Assembly: GCA_050011095.1 (NCBI GenBank) | Contig: JBEKJU010000212.1 | Span: 1 to 6,495 of the forward strand | Direction: 5' to 3' | Origin: JBEKJU01 sp050011095 | GTDB lineage: Bacteria; Desulfobacterota; Syntrophorhabdia; Syntrophorhabdales; WCHB1-27 | DNA: 6,495 nucleotides | Part shown: positions 1 through 5,688 of the stretch, piece after piece | How positions within the stretch are numbered: position 1 is the first letter of the stretch | Layout: the number at the start of each line of letters is the position of its first letter | Made by a program: the position numbers and the translations under genes | The notes under the pieces: model-generated | Told to the model about the DNA's origin: nothing | Databases searched by the model: none | The model's input: only the letters and a program-made list of their open reading frames with translations

Positions 1-2
1 GT

Positions 3-158
3 GGTGAGTCAAGCCTCAGTGAGCCCATTCAGGGGCAAAACTACGGGGCGATCGTCGCGGCCATGAGCCGCGCCGTCGACCAGCTGGGCAAGGAACTTGT
101 GGGGGCCATGAAACCGATGCTCTCAGAAAAGGACCGGGCTGCTGGCACGACGGACTGA
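3..158 (+). CDS. C-terminal end of a probable PqiC-like (DUF330) ABC-transport auxiliary lipoprotein, partial
   Basis: An open frame enters from the left edge and ends at TGA 156-158. It gives 51 residues including EPIQGQNYGAIVAAMSRAV followed by DQLGKELVGAMKPML. The pattern of a tyrosine, small residues, then SRA..QL.KEL near the C terminus resembles the last helix of PqiC/DUF330 auxiliary lipoproteins. In that family these proteins work with MlaD/PqiB-type MCE proteins and an ABC transporter in lipid traffic between the membranes. The lipobox and main domain lie outside the window, so the call rests only on the tail. A gap of 140 bases to the next gene suggests this closes an upstream operon. 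An unrelated protein with a helical tail cannot be excluded. Confidence 0.5.
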   Translation, partial: GESSLSEPIQGQNYGAIVAAMSRAVDQLGKELVGAMKPMLSEKDRAAGTTD

Positions 159-178
159 CAGGAGAGTGCCCGGGCGGC

Positions 179-194
179 CCATGGCGCTTCATGG
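179..194 (+). other. Small inverted repeat in the 159-298 gap
   Basis: CCATG at 179-183 pairs with CATGG at 190-194 around a six-base loop, 20 bases after the stop of the preceding gene. No T-tract follows, so it is at best a weak or factor-assisted 3' end. The rest of the gap is a purine-rich stretch (about 221-256) and the ribosome binding site of the next gene. I see no convincing promoter. Confidence 0.25.
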
Positions 195-298
195 ACATTT
201 CCGAACAAGCCGTCGGCCGGGTCGAAAGAGAAAAAAAGAAATAGATAGAGACAATGAGTGTTTGACAACGCCCAACAAATAAAAAGGAGAAAGAGAAC

Positions 299-697
299 AT
301 GAAATCACGAAGAAGAGAGATTCGACTGCTCGCGCTTACTGTCGTCGCAATGTGTCTCGTCGCGGTAACCGGATTCGCGGTGTTCGCACAGCAGAGTGGA
401 CCTTGCATGGGGGATATCGAGAGATACTGCCGGGGGGTCGAGCCGGGCGGCGGCCGGATAGGGGAATGTCTGGTGCTCCACAAGGAAGAGCTGACACCCG
501 GTTGCAAGTTCCACATGGCGGAAGTAGCTGAACAGATCAAAGAAGTGCACCAGGCCTGCAAGGACGACGTCATGTGGTTCTGCGGAGGTGTGCAGCCGGG
601 AGGAGGCAGGATAGCGCAATGCCTGAAGGCGAACCGGGAGAGGCTTTCGATGGGGTGTAAGGTCAAGCTCTTTGAGGCAAAACAGGAAATGAAGTAA
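299..697 (+). CDS. Exported cysteine-rich protein with two GLG1-type repeats
   Basis: This is a 132-residue protein. ATG 299 is preceded by AAGGAGA at 284-290. Residues 1-30 form a signal peptide: a basic start, a hydrophobic core, and likely cleavage after FAVFA. The mature part is two copies of a cysteine-rich motif with cysteines at 36, 44, 57, 69 and at 87, 95, 108, 120. Spacing is the same in both copies (7, 12 and 11 residues between cysteines), and each carries a PGGGRI...CL core. This matches the Cys-rich GLG1 repeat first known from the eukaryotic Golgi protein GLG1 and also found in bacterial exported proteins. The even cysteine count implies disulfides formed in the periplasm. No enzymatic residues are evident. 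Its role is unknown; protein or metal binding would be a guess. It seems to be a stand-alone gene, with 245 bases before the next start. Confidence 0.8.
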   Translation: MKSRRREIRLLALTVVAMCLVAVTGFAVFAQQSGPCMGDIERYCRGVEPGGGRIGECLVLHKEELTPGCKFHMAEVAEQIKEVHQACKDDVMWFCGGVQPGGGRIAQCLKANRERLSMGCKVKLFEAKQEMK

Positions 698-723
698 GCC
701 TCTGACCTCGCCGGTTATGAGGC
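698..723 (+). terminator. Weak hairpin directly after the GLG1-repeat gene
   Basis: GCCTC at 698-702 can pair with GAGGC at 719-723, starting at the base after the stop codon. CCTC 706-709 with GAGG 719-722 is an alternative pairing. There is no T-run right after it, so termination is only suggested by position. Confidence 0.25.
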
Positions 724-766
724 CGAAGTAGTCAGGCAGCGGTTGCATTGTTTCATGGTCTCCCGT

Positions 767-879
767 TCATCCTTTTTTTGATGAGAGGATGCCGGGTAGA
801 GCGCGAAGTGGGTCGGGCTTGGCCCGCGGAGGGGGCAACGTAAGCCCCAATAAAGGGTCATCAGGACTGCCAAAGGGCA
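767..879 (+). promoter_or_regulatory. Structured leader upstream of the DUF2092 gene
   Basis: Several short inverted repeats lie in a row. TCATC 767-771 with GATGA 780-784 competes with CATCC 768-772 with GGATG 787-791, and a seven-T run lies between the arms. CGGGC 814-818 pairs with GCCCG 822-826. GGGGC 832-836 pairs with GCCCC 844-848. TGCC 868-871 pairs with GGCA 876-879 around a four-base loop. The T-run in a loop, overlapped by two exclusive stems, could be a regulatory leader, but in GC-rich DNA short stems arise by chance. It does not match a riboswitch class I recognise; c-di-GMP-I core motifs were looked for and not found. Confidence 0.3.
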
Positions 880-929
880 TTGAACGGAGGAATAAGTGAG
901 TCGTTTGATGCCCAAAGCCGGACAGATGC

Positions 930-937
930 AAGGAGGT
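930..937 (+). promoter_or_regulatory. Ribosome binding site fixing the DUF2092 start
   Basis: AAGGAGGT is a near-perfect Shine-Dalgarno sequence five bases before ATG 943. An in-frame ATG at 880 lies within the leader hairpins and would add 21 polar residues ahead of the signal peptide. ATG 943 is therefore the better start. Confidence 0.85.
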
Positions 938-942
938 ATCAC

Positions 943-1722
943 ATGAGGACGATCGTTGTCTGTCTTATTTTGTCCCTGCTGGCAATGTCGGTAACGGGGC
1001 TGACATGGGCCGAGCAGCCCGGCCAGCCGGAAAAGGCGCCTGCCCCAATGATGGAGCAACGGGCCCTCGATCTGCTCAAGGATATGAGCAAAACGCTGGC
1101 TGCGGCTGCGTCTTTTACGTACCGGTCCAGCAGCGCGGTGGAAGTCCCCGCGAAAACCGGCCAGTTCATCACGCTTTTCGCAATCTCGCAGGTGGCGCTT
1201 GAACGGCCGAACAAGCTCCGCGTCAGCGTCGCCGGGGAGATACCCAACTTCGAATTCTATTACAATGGAACAAGCGTCGCCGCGTACGCCTCTAAAACCA
1301 ACGTCTACTCCCTTGCCGGCGCGCCAGGCACGATCGACGCGATGCTGAAATTCGTGGAGGAGAAGACCGAAATCCACTTCCCCTCGGCGGACGTCATGTT
1401 CAGCGATCCTTACGCCATGATGACGGAGGGCCTGACCAGCGCGTTCATCGTGGGTCCCGCCACGGTGGATGGCTTCCCGTGCCAGCACCTGGCGTTCATG
1501 GCTCCCGGAATAAACTGGGAAATCTGGATCGATACGGGCAAGAGCCCTTTGCCGCGACGGTTGGTGGTTACCTACACGGACGTGCAGAACTACCCGCGCT
1601 TTCTCGTCGAATTTTCCGACTGGAACCTCAAGCCCAGACTGACCCCCGCCCTTTTTGCCTTCAAAAAACCACCCAACGCCAAACAGATCGAGTTCGGGGC
1701 AAAACATGCATTAACGAAGTAA
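943..1722 (+). CDS. DUF2092 family exported protein (LolA-like fold)
   Basis: This is a 259-residue protein. Residues 1-23 form a signal peptide ending in LTWAE, so the product is periplasmic or envelope-associated. The body matches the DUF2092 pattern throughout: a helical lead (38-55, ending in DMSKTLAAA), a Gly-Gln strand region (about 72-95) ending in ALERPNKLRV, a YYNG turn near 106-109, and PSADVMFSDPY at 147-157. The strong signature GFPCQHLAFMAP at 177-188 follows, then INWEIWID, PLPRR and a C-terminal FAFKKPPNAKQIEF. The family has a LolA/LolB-like half-barrel fold; binding of a lipid or other hydrophobic ligand is inferred from the fold, not shown. One cysteine (180) remains in the mature protein. 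The stop is 19 bases from the next start, which has its own good ribosome binding site, so the two genes are probably co-transcribed. The product may assist export or anchoring of its neighbours. Confidence 0.85.
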   Translation: MRTIVVCLILSLLAMSVTGLTWAEQPGQPEKAPAPMMEQRALDLLKDMSKTLAAAASFTYRSSSAVEVPAKTGQFITLFAISQVALERPNKLRVSVAGEIPNFEFYYNGTSVAAYASKTNVYSLAGAPGTIDAMLKFVEEKTEIHFPSADVMFSDPYAMMTEGLTSAFIVGPATVDGFPCQHLAFMAPGINWEIWIDTGKSPLPRRLVVTYTDVQNYPRFLVEFSDWNLKPRLTPALFAFKKPPNAKQIEFGAKHALTK

Positions 1723-1741
1723 TCGAGGGAGGTAAGAGATC

Positions 1742-2068
1742 ATGACCCGAGCAAAGCTTCTCTTGTCCACGGTGAGCATTGTCGTCGTGCTATCCATATC
1801 ATTCACTGCCGAAGCCTTTGTCGCTTACCACGGCTATCACGGTACGGCTGTGGCGGGTGGCGGAGCGGGCGCCTATCACGGGGCCTACGGCGGCTCAGGC
1901 TCATGGAGCCACGGTTCCGGCTCGGCCACAACTGGCCGCGGCGGTTCGGCCTCATGGGGCGGGGGTTCCGGCTCGGCCACAAGTAGCCACGGCGGTTCGG
2001 CCTCATGGGGCGGGGGTTCCGGCTCCTATCACGGGGCCTACGGCGGCTCAGGCTCGTGGAGTCGATGA
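1742..2068 (+). CDS. Small secreted Gly/Ser/Trp-rich protein made of four 17-residue repeats
   Basis: This is a 108-residue protein. ATG 1742 follows GGGAGGT at 1727-1733. Residues 1-25 form a signal peptide with likely cleavage after FTAEA. A short linker with YHGYHG (26-40) leads into four back-to-back 17-residue repeats filling residues 41-108 to the last codon. Each repeat follows the plan G.G.....GGS.SW... with one tryptophan. Repeats 1 and 4 share YHGAYGGSGSWS; repeats 2 and 3 share GSGSAT and GGSASWGG. Apart from the signal peptide there is no globular sequence, no cysteine and no acidic residue after residue 24, so the mature protein is flexible and neutral or basic, rich in Gly, Ser, His, Tyr and Trp. 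A surface or matrix material role is an inference. It is unlikely to be spurious because the signal peptide, ribosome binding site and exact repeat register agree. It lies directly after the DUF2092 gene. Confidence 0.72.
   Translation: MTRAKLLLSTVSIVVVLSISFTAEAFVAYHGYHGTAVAGGGAGAYHGAYGGSGSWSHGSGSATTGRGGSASWGGGSGSATSSHGGSASWGGGSGSYHGAYGGSGSWSR
1862..2065 (+). repeat. Four tandem 51-bp coding repeats in an A-B-B-A order
   Basis: The units are 1862-1912, 1913-1963, 1964-2014 and 2015-2065, with no gaps and ending directly before the stop codon. The two inner units differ at only three of 51 bases, all in the middle. The two outer units share a nearly unbroken run over TATCACGGGGCCTACGGCGG and the bases that follow. 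The pattern suggests recent duplication of the inner unit, and copy number may vary between strains. Confidence 0.9.
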
Positions 2069-2352
2069 CCCATGGGAAACTTTTCCTCAGAGGCGGGACC
2101 ATGCCGGGCGGGCACGCTAAGGCCGCCGCCACCGTCCCTGTCCGGCCTGAAGGTCGGATGCCCGGGCGGCCGATTAAGGAACAGCAGGGTGAAACTACGA
2201 CAGTAATATCTTTAGGAAAGGCCCAATCCTGCAGTTGCAGACGCCTACCGGGCATGTGGCCGAGGCAGTCGATGATTAGGGAGGATGTGCAACCTTCCAC
2301 CAAGCTAATTATTTAAACAAGAATAAATTCATATCAACGGAGGAGGAAGGCG
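2069..2352 (+). other. Intergenic region of 284 bases with one hairpin and an AT-rich leader
   Basis: I see no credible gene here; the open frames lack ribosome binding sites and have shadow-like composition. One good hairpin lies at 2141-2158. The first two thirds are GC-rich. The last stretch (about 2300-2338) turns sharply AT-rich just before the ribosome binding site GGAGGAGGAAGG at 2339-2350. This is where a promoter for the beta-barrel gene would be expected, but no pair of -35 and -10 boxes with good spacing can be defended. Confidence 0.6.
2141..2158 (+). other. Seven-pair hairpin with a TGAA tetraloop
   Basis: TCCGGCC at 2141-2147 pairs with GGTCGGA at 2152-2158 (one G-T pair) around TGAA. 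It lies 72 bases after the repeat-protein gene and has no T-tract after it. It could stabilise the 3' end of the upstream transcript or be part of a leader. It is not a classic intrinsic terminator. Confidence 0.4.
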
Positions 2353-3231
2353 ATGAGACACGTGAAGAAGGGATTAATCGTGGTCTTGACTGCGGTACTG
2401 CTTTCCGGTTTATTCACCCTGCCCTCACATGCCCAGGTGACCAACGCGCCTCCCTCTGCGGCGCAGGGCTATCCGGCACAAAAGGCTGATGACAAATGGG
2501 AATTTACTATTGCTCCCTACGCATGGCTCGTCGGTATCTCGGGCGATATCACGGTGAAAAACCGTACGGACCATGTGTCGGTGCCTTTTAACGACATCTT
2601 GAAGAACCTTGATTTTGGAGGCGAGGTACAGATCGAGGCCAGAAAAGGCAGGTGGGGAATGTTTTTCCAGGAAAACTACCTGAAGCTCACGCCAACAGCA
2701 AGTCTAAGCAGACCCGCCCAAATAGACATCCTCCAGGGCGGACCCGCAGTCCGTGGAGTGGACGTTCGTCTTGATACCCAGATTTCGATAAGCGAATTCG
2801 GTGGATTTTACCGGCTCGTGGAATGTGGCGCACCCTCCAAGCAAGGATCCGGTTCCGTCGATATGCTGGTGGGCGGCAGGTACTGGTATTTGCAGAACCA
2901 TACCTTCCTGAGCCTTCCGCAAAGAGGCGTCGGTTTCAGTGACACGGCGTACGGCGACATTATCGACCCGATGATAGGGTTCCGCATGCAGGCCTATCTC
3001 GCCCGGAACTTCTTTGTCAATCTGAGAGGGGACGCGGCAGGCTTCGGTGTTTCGAGCAATTCATCGCACATCAGCTGGAACTATGTGGGCCTGCTGGGGT
3101 ACAACATATCTCCGTGCGCATCCCTGGCGGCGGGCTACAGATATCTGTACATCAACTACAGTCCCAGTGGGGGCGCCGGCGCAAGACTTACCATGCAGGG
3201 TCCTTTAATAGGATTCGCATATAGATTCTAA
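2353..3231 (+). CDS. Outer-membrane beta-barrel protein
   Basis: This is a 292-residue protein. ATG 2353 follows GGAGGAGGAAGG. Residues 1-27 form a signal peptide with cleavage after LPSHA. The mature protein starts with a disordered Pro/Ala stretch (about 28-46), then alternating strands of a small barrel: KWEFTIAPYAWLVGISGDI at 48-66, an EARKGRWGMFFQENYLKL hairpin at 95-112, VDMLVGGRYWYL at 169-180, DPMIGFRMQAYL near 205-216, a GDAAGFGVSS motif at 226-235, and WNYVGLLGYNIS then AAGYRYLYINY near 242-269. The C terminus is FAYRF, with the terminal phenylalanine recognised by the BAM insertion machinery. This resembles a widespread family of uncharacterised outer-membrane proteins with the GD..GFG and GYRY motifs. 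Two mature cysteines (158 and 254) are unusual for a barrel. Pore, receptor or anchor function cannot be read from the sequence. It is flanked by long gaps, so it may be transcribed on its own. Confidence 0.78.
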   Translation: MRHVKKGLIVVLTAVLLSGLFTLPSHAQVTNAPPSAAQGYPAQKADDKWEFTIAPYAWLVGISGDITVKNRTDHVSVPFNDILKNLDFGGEVQIEARKGRWGMFFQENYLKLTPTASLSRPAQIDILQGGPAVRGVDVRLDTQISISEFGGFYRLVECGAPSKQGSGSVDMLVGGRYWYLQNHTFLSLPQRGVGFSDTAYGDIIDPMIGFRMQAYLARNFFVNLRGDAAGFGVSSNSSHISWNYVGLLGYNISPCASLAAGYRYLYINYSPSGGAGARLTMQGPLIGFAYRF

Positions 3232-3283
3232 CCATGAAGAACTAAAGCACCACCAGATGGAGCCGGTGGGTTGAAATGACCCG

Positions 3284-3327
3284 ATTGTGGGCGGCCCGAG
3301 TCGGCTAAAGCCCGGCCCACCCACAAT
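3284..3327 (+). promoter_or_regulatory. Long inverted repeat before the DUF3300-DUF2950 operon
   Basis: ATTGTGGG at 3284-3291 pairs perfectly with CCCACAAT at 3320-3327. The interior adds further GC pairs with mismatches, giving an imperfect 44-base stem-loop. No T-run follows, so a classical terminator for the beta-barrel gene is not supported, although a weak terminator or a leader structure is possible. A smaller stem, GGGT 3268-3271 with ACCC 3279-3282, lies just before it. Confidence 0.5.
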
Positions 3328-3347
3328 GTTCCGACTACCATTAACCG

Positions 3348-3361
3348 CTGTTGATCATCAG
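3348..3361. promoter_or_regulatory. Imperfect 14-bp palindrome upstream of the DUF3300 gene
   Basis: CTGTTGATCATCAG has dyad symmetry around TGATCA, with one mismatched position per half. It lies 21 bases before ATG 3383. It could be an operator, but no regulator gene is present and the length is within chance. Confidence 0.2.
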
Positions 3362-3370
3362 TAAACCAGG

Positions 3371-3377
3371 GAAGGAG
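3371..3377 (+). promoter_or_regulatory. Ribosome binding site fixing the DUF3300 start
   Basis: GAAGGAG ends five bases before ATG 3383. The in-frame GTG codons at 3377 and 3380 overlap or touch this site and cannot be served by it. ATG 3383, opening with MKKKKGYL, is therefore preferred. Confidence 0.8.
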
Positions 3378-3382
3378 TGGTG

Positions 3383-4705
3383 ATGAAAAAAAAGAAAGGT
3401 TATTTAATCGTTTTGGTGTTTGTTTGCATAACGACCCTGGTTGTACCCTCATATTCATACTCCCAGGAATCTCAACCGCAAAAGGTATTCAAGGCCGAAG
3501 AGCTCGACCAGATCCTCGCACCCATTGCCCTCTATCCCGACTCGCTGATTGCCCAGATCCTGATGGCGTCTACCTATCCCCTGGAAGTTGTGGAGGCCGC
3601 ACGGTGGGCAAACCAGAACAAAAATCTCACGGGTGATGCCCTGACAAAGGCCCTGGAGCAAAAGACCTGGGATCCGAGCGTCAAGTCCCTGGTGAATTTC
3701 CCTAAGGTATTACAGATGATGAACGAGAAGCTCGAATGGACCCGGAAACTGGGCGACGCGGTCCTTGCGCAACAGAAGGATGTAATGGATACGGTCCAGG
3801 AATTGAGAGCCAAAGCCTATGCCCAGGGGACCTTGAAAACCACAAATGAAGAAAAAGTGATTGTGCAAAATAAGGTCATCGTGATTGAGCCCGCCAACCC
3901 ACAGGTCATTTATGTCCCAGTGTACAACCCGACAGTGGTGTACGGCGCATGGCCCTATCCGGCGTATCCCCCTTATTACTATTATCCGCCAGGTTACGTG
4001 GCGGGAACGGCATTTTCTTTCGCGGCCGGTGTTGCCGTTGGCGCCGCATGGGGCTATGCATGGGGTAACTGCAACTGGGGCGCCCATGCAGTGCACTATA
4101 ATGTCAATCAGAATATTAACATCAACAACAACATAAACCGTACCAGGTATGCCACCAAAACTACGCCTTACGGCAAAACCGCCGGCCAAGGCTCATGGCA
4201 GCACAACCCGGAAAACAGGAAAGGTGTTGCCTATCGCGACCAGGCCACGGCCCAACAATACAAGCGGACTGCATCAGCGGACAGCGTGAAGAACCGTGAA
4301 GCCTATCGTGGTAAGACTGGCCAGGGTGCAGGAGGCATTTCAGCACAGCCCTCAGGTACCGGTGCCCGACCGGGAACGGTGGATCGTGGCGCCAAGCCAA
4401 GCACTACGGGAACCGCAGGCCGTGGAGGCAAGCCAAGCGCTCCGGGAACGATGGATCGTGGCGCCAAGCCAAGCGCTACGGGAACCGCAGGCCGTGGAGG
4501 CAAGCCAAGCGCCTCGACGATGGAAACCGGAGGAAGGCAGAGCGCCTTCGGCGGTATGGAAAAAGGCAGTAACGCAAGGGCGGAGAGTAATCGTGGGCAG
4601 GCAAGCCGCCAAGGCATGTCCGCCGCACAACCCGCACAGAAAGGTGGGGGCGGTGCCCGCGGCGTCGGTGGCGCCCGCGGCGGCGGTGGCGGCAAAAAAC
4701 GATAA
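3383..4705 (+). CDS. DUF3300 family exported protein with a repetitive basic C-terminal tail
   Basis: This is a 440-residue protein. Residues 1-27 form a signal peptide (MKKKK, hydrophobic core, SYSYS). The DUF3300 domain spans about 36-185: ELDQILAPIALYPDSLIAQI at 40-59, STYPLEVVEAARWA at 63-76, TWDPSVKSLVNFPKVL at 95-110, and IEPANPQVIYVPVYNPTVVY at 168-187. A Tyr/Pro-rich stretch (187-205) follows, then a Gly/Ala-rich hydrophobic segment (206-228) with small residues at helix-packing spacing, then an Asn-rich patch (240-252). The second conserved block, HNPENRKGVAYRD, is at 274-286. From about 305 the sequence is low complexity, basic and Gly-rich, with four 12-residue repeats at 331-378 and ending GGGGGKKR. 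The function of the family is unknown. The hydrophobic segment suggests membrane contact and the cationic tail suggests binding to an anionic polymer; both are inferences. The stop is 15 bases before the DUF2950 gene, a common pairing. Confidence 0.9.
   Translation: MKKKKGYLIVLVFVCITTLVVPSYSYSQESQPQKVFKAEELDQILAPIALYPDSLIAQILMASTYPLEVVEAARWANQNKNLTGDALTKALEQKTWDPSVKSLVNFPKVLQMMNEKLEWTRKLGDAVLAQQKDVMDTVQELRAKAYAQGTLKTTNEEKVIVQNKVIVIEPANPQVIYVPVYNPTVVYGAWPYPAYPPYYYYPPGYVAGTAFSFAAGVAVGAAWGYAWGNCNWGAHAVHYNVNQNININNNINRTRYATKTTPYGKTAGQGSWQHNPENRKGVAYRDQATAQQYKRTASADSVKNREAYRGKTGQGAGGISAQPSGTGARPGTVDRGAKPSTTGTAGRGGKPSAPGTMDRGAKPSATGTAGRGGKPSASTMETGGRQSAFGGMEKGSNARAESNRGQASRQGMSAAQPAQKGGGGARGVGGARGGGGGKKR
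4373..4516 (+). repeat. Tandem 72-bp duplication made of 36-bp half-units in the DUF3300 tail
   Basis: The half-units are 4373-4408, 4409-4444, 4445-4480 and 4481-4516, each encoding GT..RG.KPS.. (12 residues). Half-units 1 and 3 read GT(V/M)DRGAKPS; half-units 2 and 4 read GTAGRGGKPSA. The two 72-bp copies differ at four positions, so the duplication looks recent. The reading frame is kept. Confidence 0.9.
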
Positions 4706-4720
4706 GGAGGGAAGAAGAAT

Positions 4721-5686
4721 ATGTATTCATGCAGACAAAGAAAAGAAAAATGGCTATTGACGCTTCTTTGCTCCGTCGCTGTTGCCGCATTGCTAATAGT
4801 GTTGTCTGTCCCCTTGCAAGGCTACGCAGCACAAGCCAAACAAAAGGCCTTTGCCTCTCCCGAGGATGCAGTGAAGGCCCTGATCGATGCAATGAAAGCC
4901 GGCAACATGAAGGAATTGAGCGCCATCTTCGGCCCCGCGGGGAAAGAAGTCCTCTACTCCGGGGATGCGATGGAAGACAGGGCAGGCAGGGAGCGGTTCC
5001 TGCGGGCATATGAGACGAAGAATGCCCTGATGCGGGATGGGGACGCGAAGGCGGTCCTTCAGATCGGCATGGAGGAGTGGCCCTTCCCTATCCCTATCAC
5101 GAAAAGGGGTGAACAATGGTCCTTCGATACAAAAAACGGTAAAGAAGAACTAATTAACCGGCGCATTGGAAGGAATGAACTGAATACCATCCAGACATGT
5201 CTGGCGTATGTTGATGCGCAAAGAGAATATGCGAGTAAGGACCGGAACGGAAATGGCCTTTTCGAATATGCCCAGAAACTTGTAAGCACGCCGGGCAAGA
5301 AGGACGGTCTTTACTGGGAGGCGAAAGCGGGTGAAGAGGAGAGCCCATTAGGTGATTTATTTGCCAGAGCCACCCGGGAAGGATATGAGAAAACAAGCGA
5401 CAAGCCCGTACCCTACCATGGGTATTTTTTCAAGATTCTGAAGGCCCAGGGCAAGGATGCCCCCGGTGGAGCGTATGATTACATCCTCAACGGGAAAATG
5501 ATCGGTGGGTTTGGCATGGTAGCATACCCGGCACAATATGGTATTTCCGGTGTCATGACGTTTGTCGTAAATCATGATGGTATTGTCTATGAGAAGGATC
5601 TTGGAAAAGACACGGCAAAAATTGCTCAGGTGATCAGGCTGTTCGACCCCGACAAGACATGGAAGGTGGAAACAAGGAGTGAATAG
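4721..5686 (+). CDS. DUF2950 family exported protein
   Basis: This is a 321-residue protein. The ribosome binding site TAAGGAGG at 4703-4710 overlaps the stop codon of the DUF3300 gene, so the two are translationally close and surely co-transcribed. Residues 1-36 form a long signal peptide ending GYAA. Conserved DUF2950 blocks occur in order: FASPEDAVKALIDAMKAGN at 44-62, LSAIFGPAGKEVLYSGD at 66-82, WPFPIPI at 120-126, WSFDTKNGKEELINRRIG at 133-150, YVDAQREYASKDRNGNG at 163-179, STPGKKDGLYW at 189-199, GYFFKILKAQG at 234-244, and GGAYDYILNGKMIGGF followed by GVMTFVVN. Length and block order fit an intact member. The N-terminal block resembles the helical start of NTF2-like folds. The biochemical role of the family is unknown and no catalytic set is evident. 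One mature cysteine (160) is present. Confidence 0.9.
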   Translation: MYSCRQRKEKWLLTLLCSVAVAALLIVLSVPLQGYAAQAKQKAFASPEDAVKALIDAMKAGNMKELSAIFGPAGKEVLYSGDAMEDRAGRERFLRAYETKNALMRDGDAKAVLQIGMEEWPFPIPITKRGEQWSFDTKNGKEELINRRIGRNELNTIQTCLAYVDAQREYASKDRNGNGLFEYAQKLVSTPGKKDGLYWEAKAGEEESPLGDLFARATREGYEKTSDKPVPYHGYFFKILKAQGKDAPGGAYDYILNGKMIGGFGMVAYPAQYGISGVMTFVVNHDGIVYEKDLGKDTAKIAQVIRLFDPDKTWKVETRSE

Positions 5687-5688
5687 GA

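Noticed and set aside
262..267. TTGACA as a -35 box before the GLG1-repeat gene
   Set aside because: The -10 position would fall on the ribosome binding site (about 285-290) and shows no TATAAT-like sequence.
299..388. Twin-arginine signal in the GLG1-repeat protein (SRRRE)
   Set aside because: The consensus needs a hydrophobic residue after RRx; here it is Glu, so a Sec signal with a basic start is more likely.
715..1707. Long reverse-strand open frame of 330 residues opposite the DUF2092 gene
   Set aside because: It lacks a family pattern and ribosome binding site, and mirrors the codon structure of the well-supported DUF2092 gene; shadow frame.
1803..2303. Reverse-strand and +1-frame open frames across the 51-bp repeats, with repetitive Arg/Pro-rich products
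   Set aside because: The repeats have a length divisible by three, so all frames stay open. Only the 1742 frame has a signal peptide and a good ribosome binding site.
3245..3330. c-di-GMP (GEMM) or other known riboswitch before DUF3300
   Set aside because: None of the conserved core stretches of the class is present; only an inverted repeat is seen.
4296..4760. Alternative-frame open frames over the DUF3300 tail repeats
   Set aside because: Same effect of 36-bp repeats keeping other frames open; they overlap a strongly supported gene.
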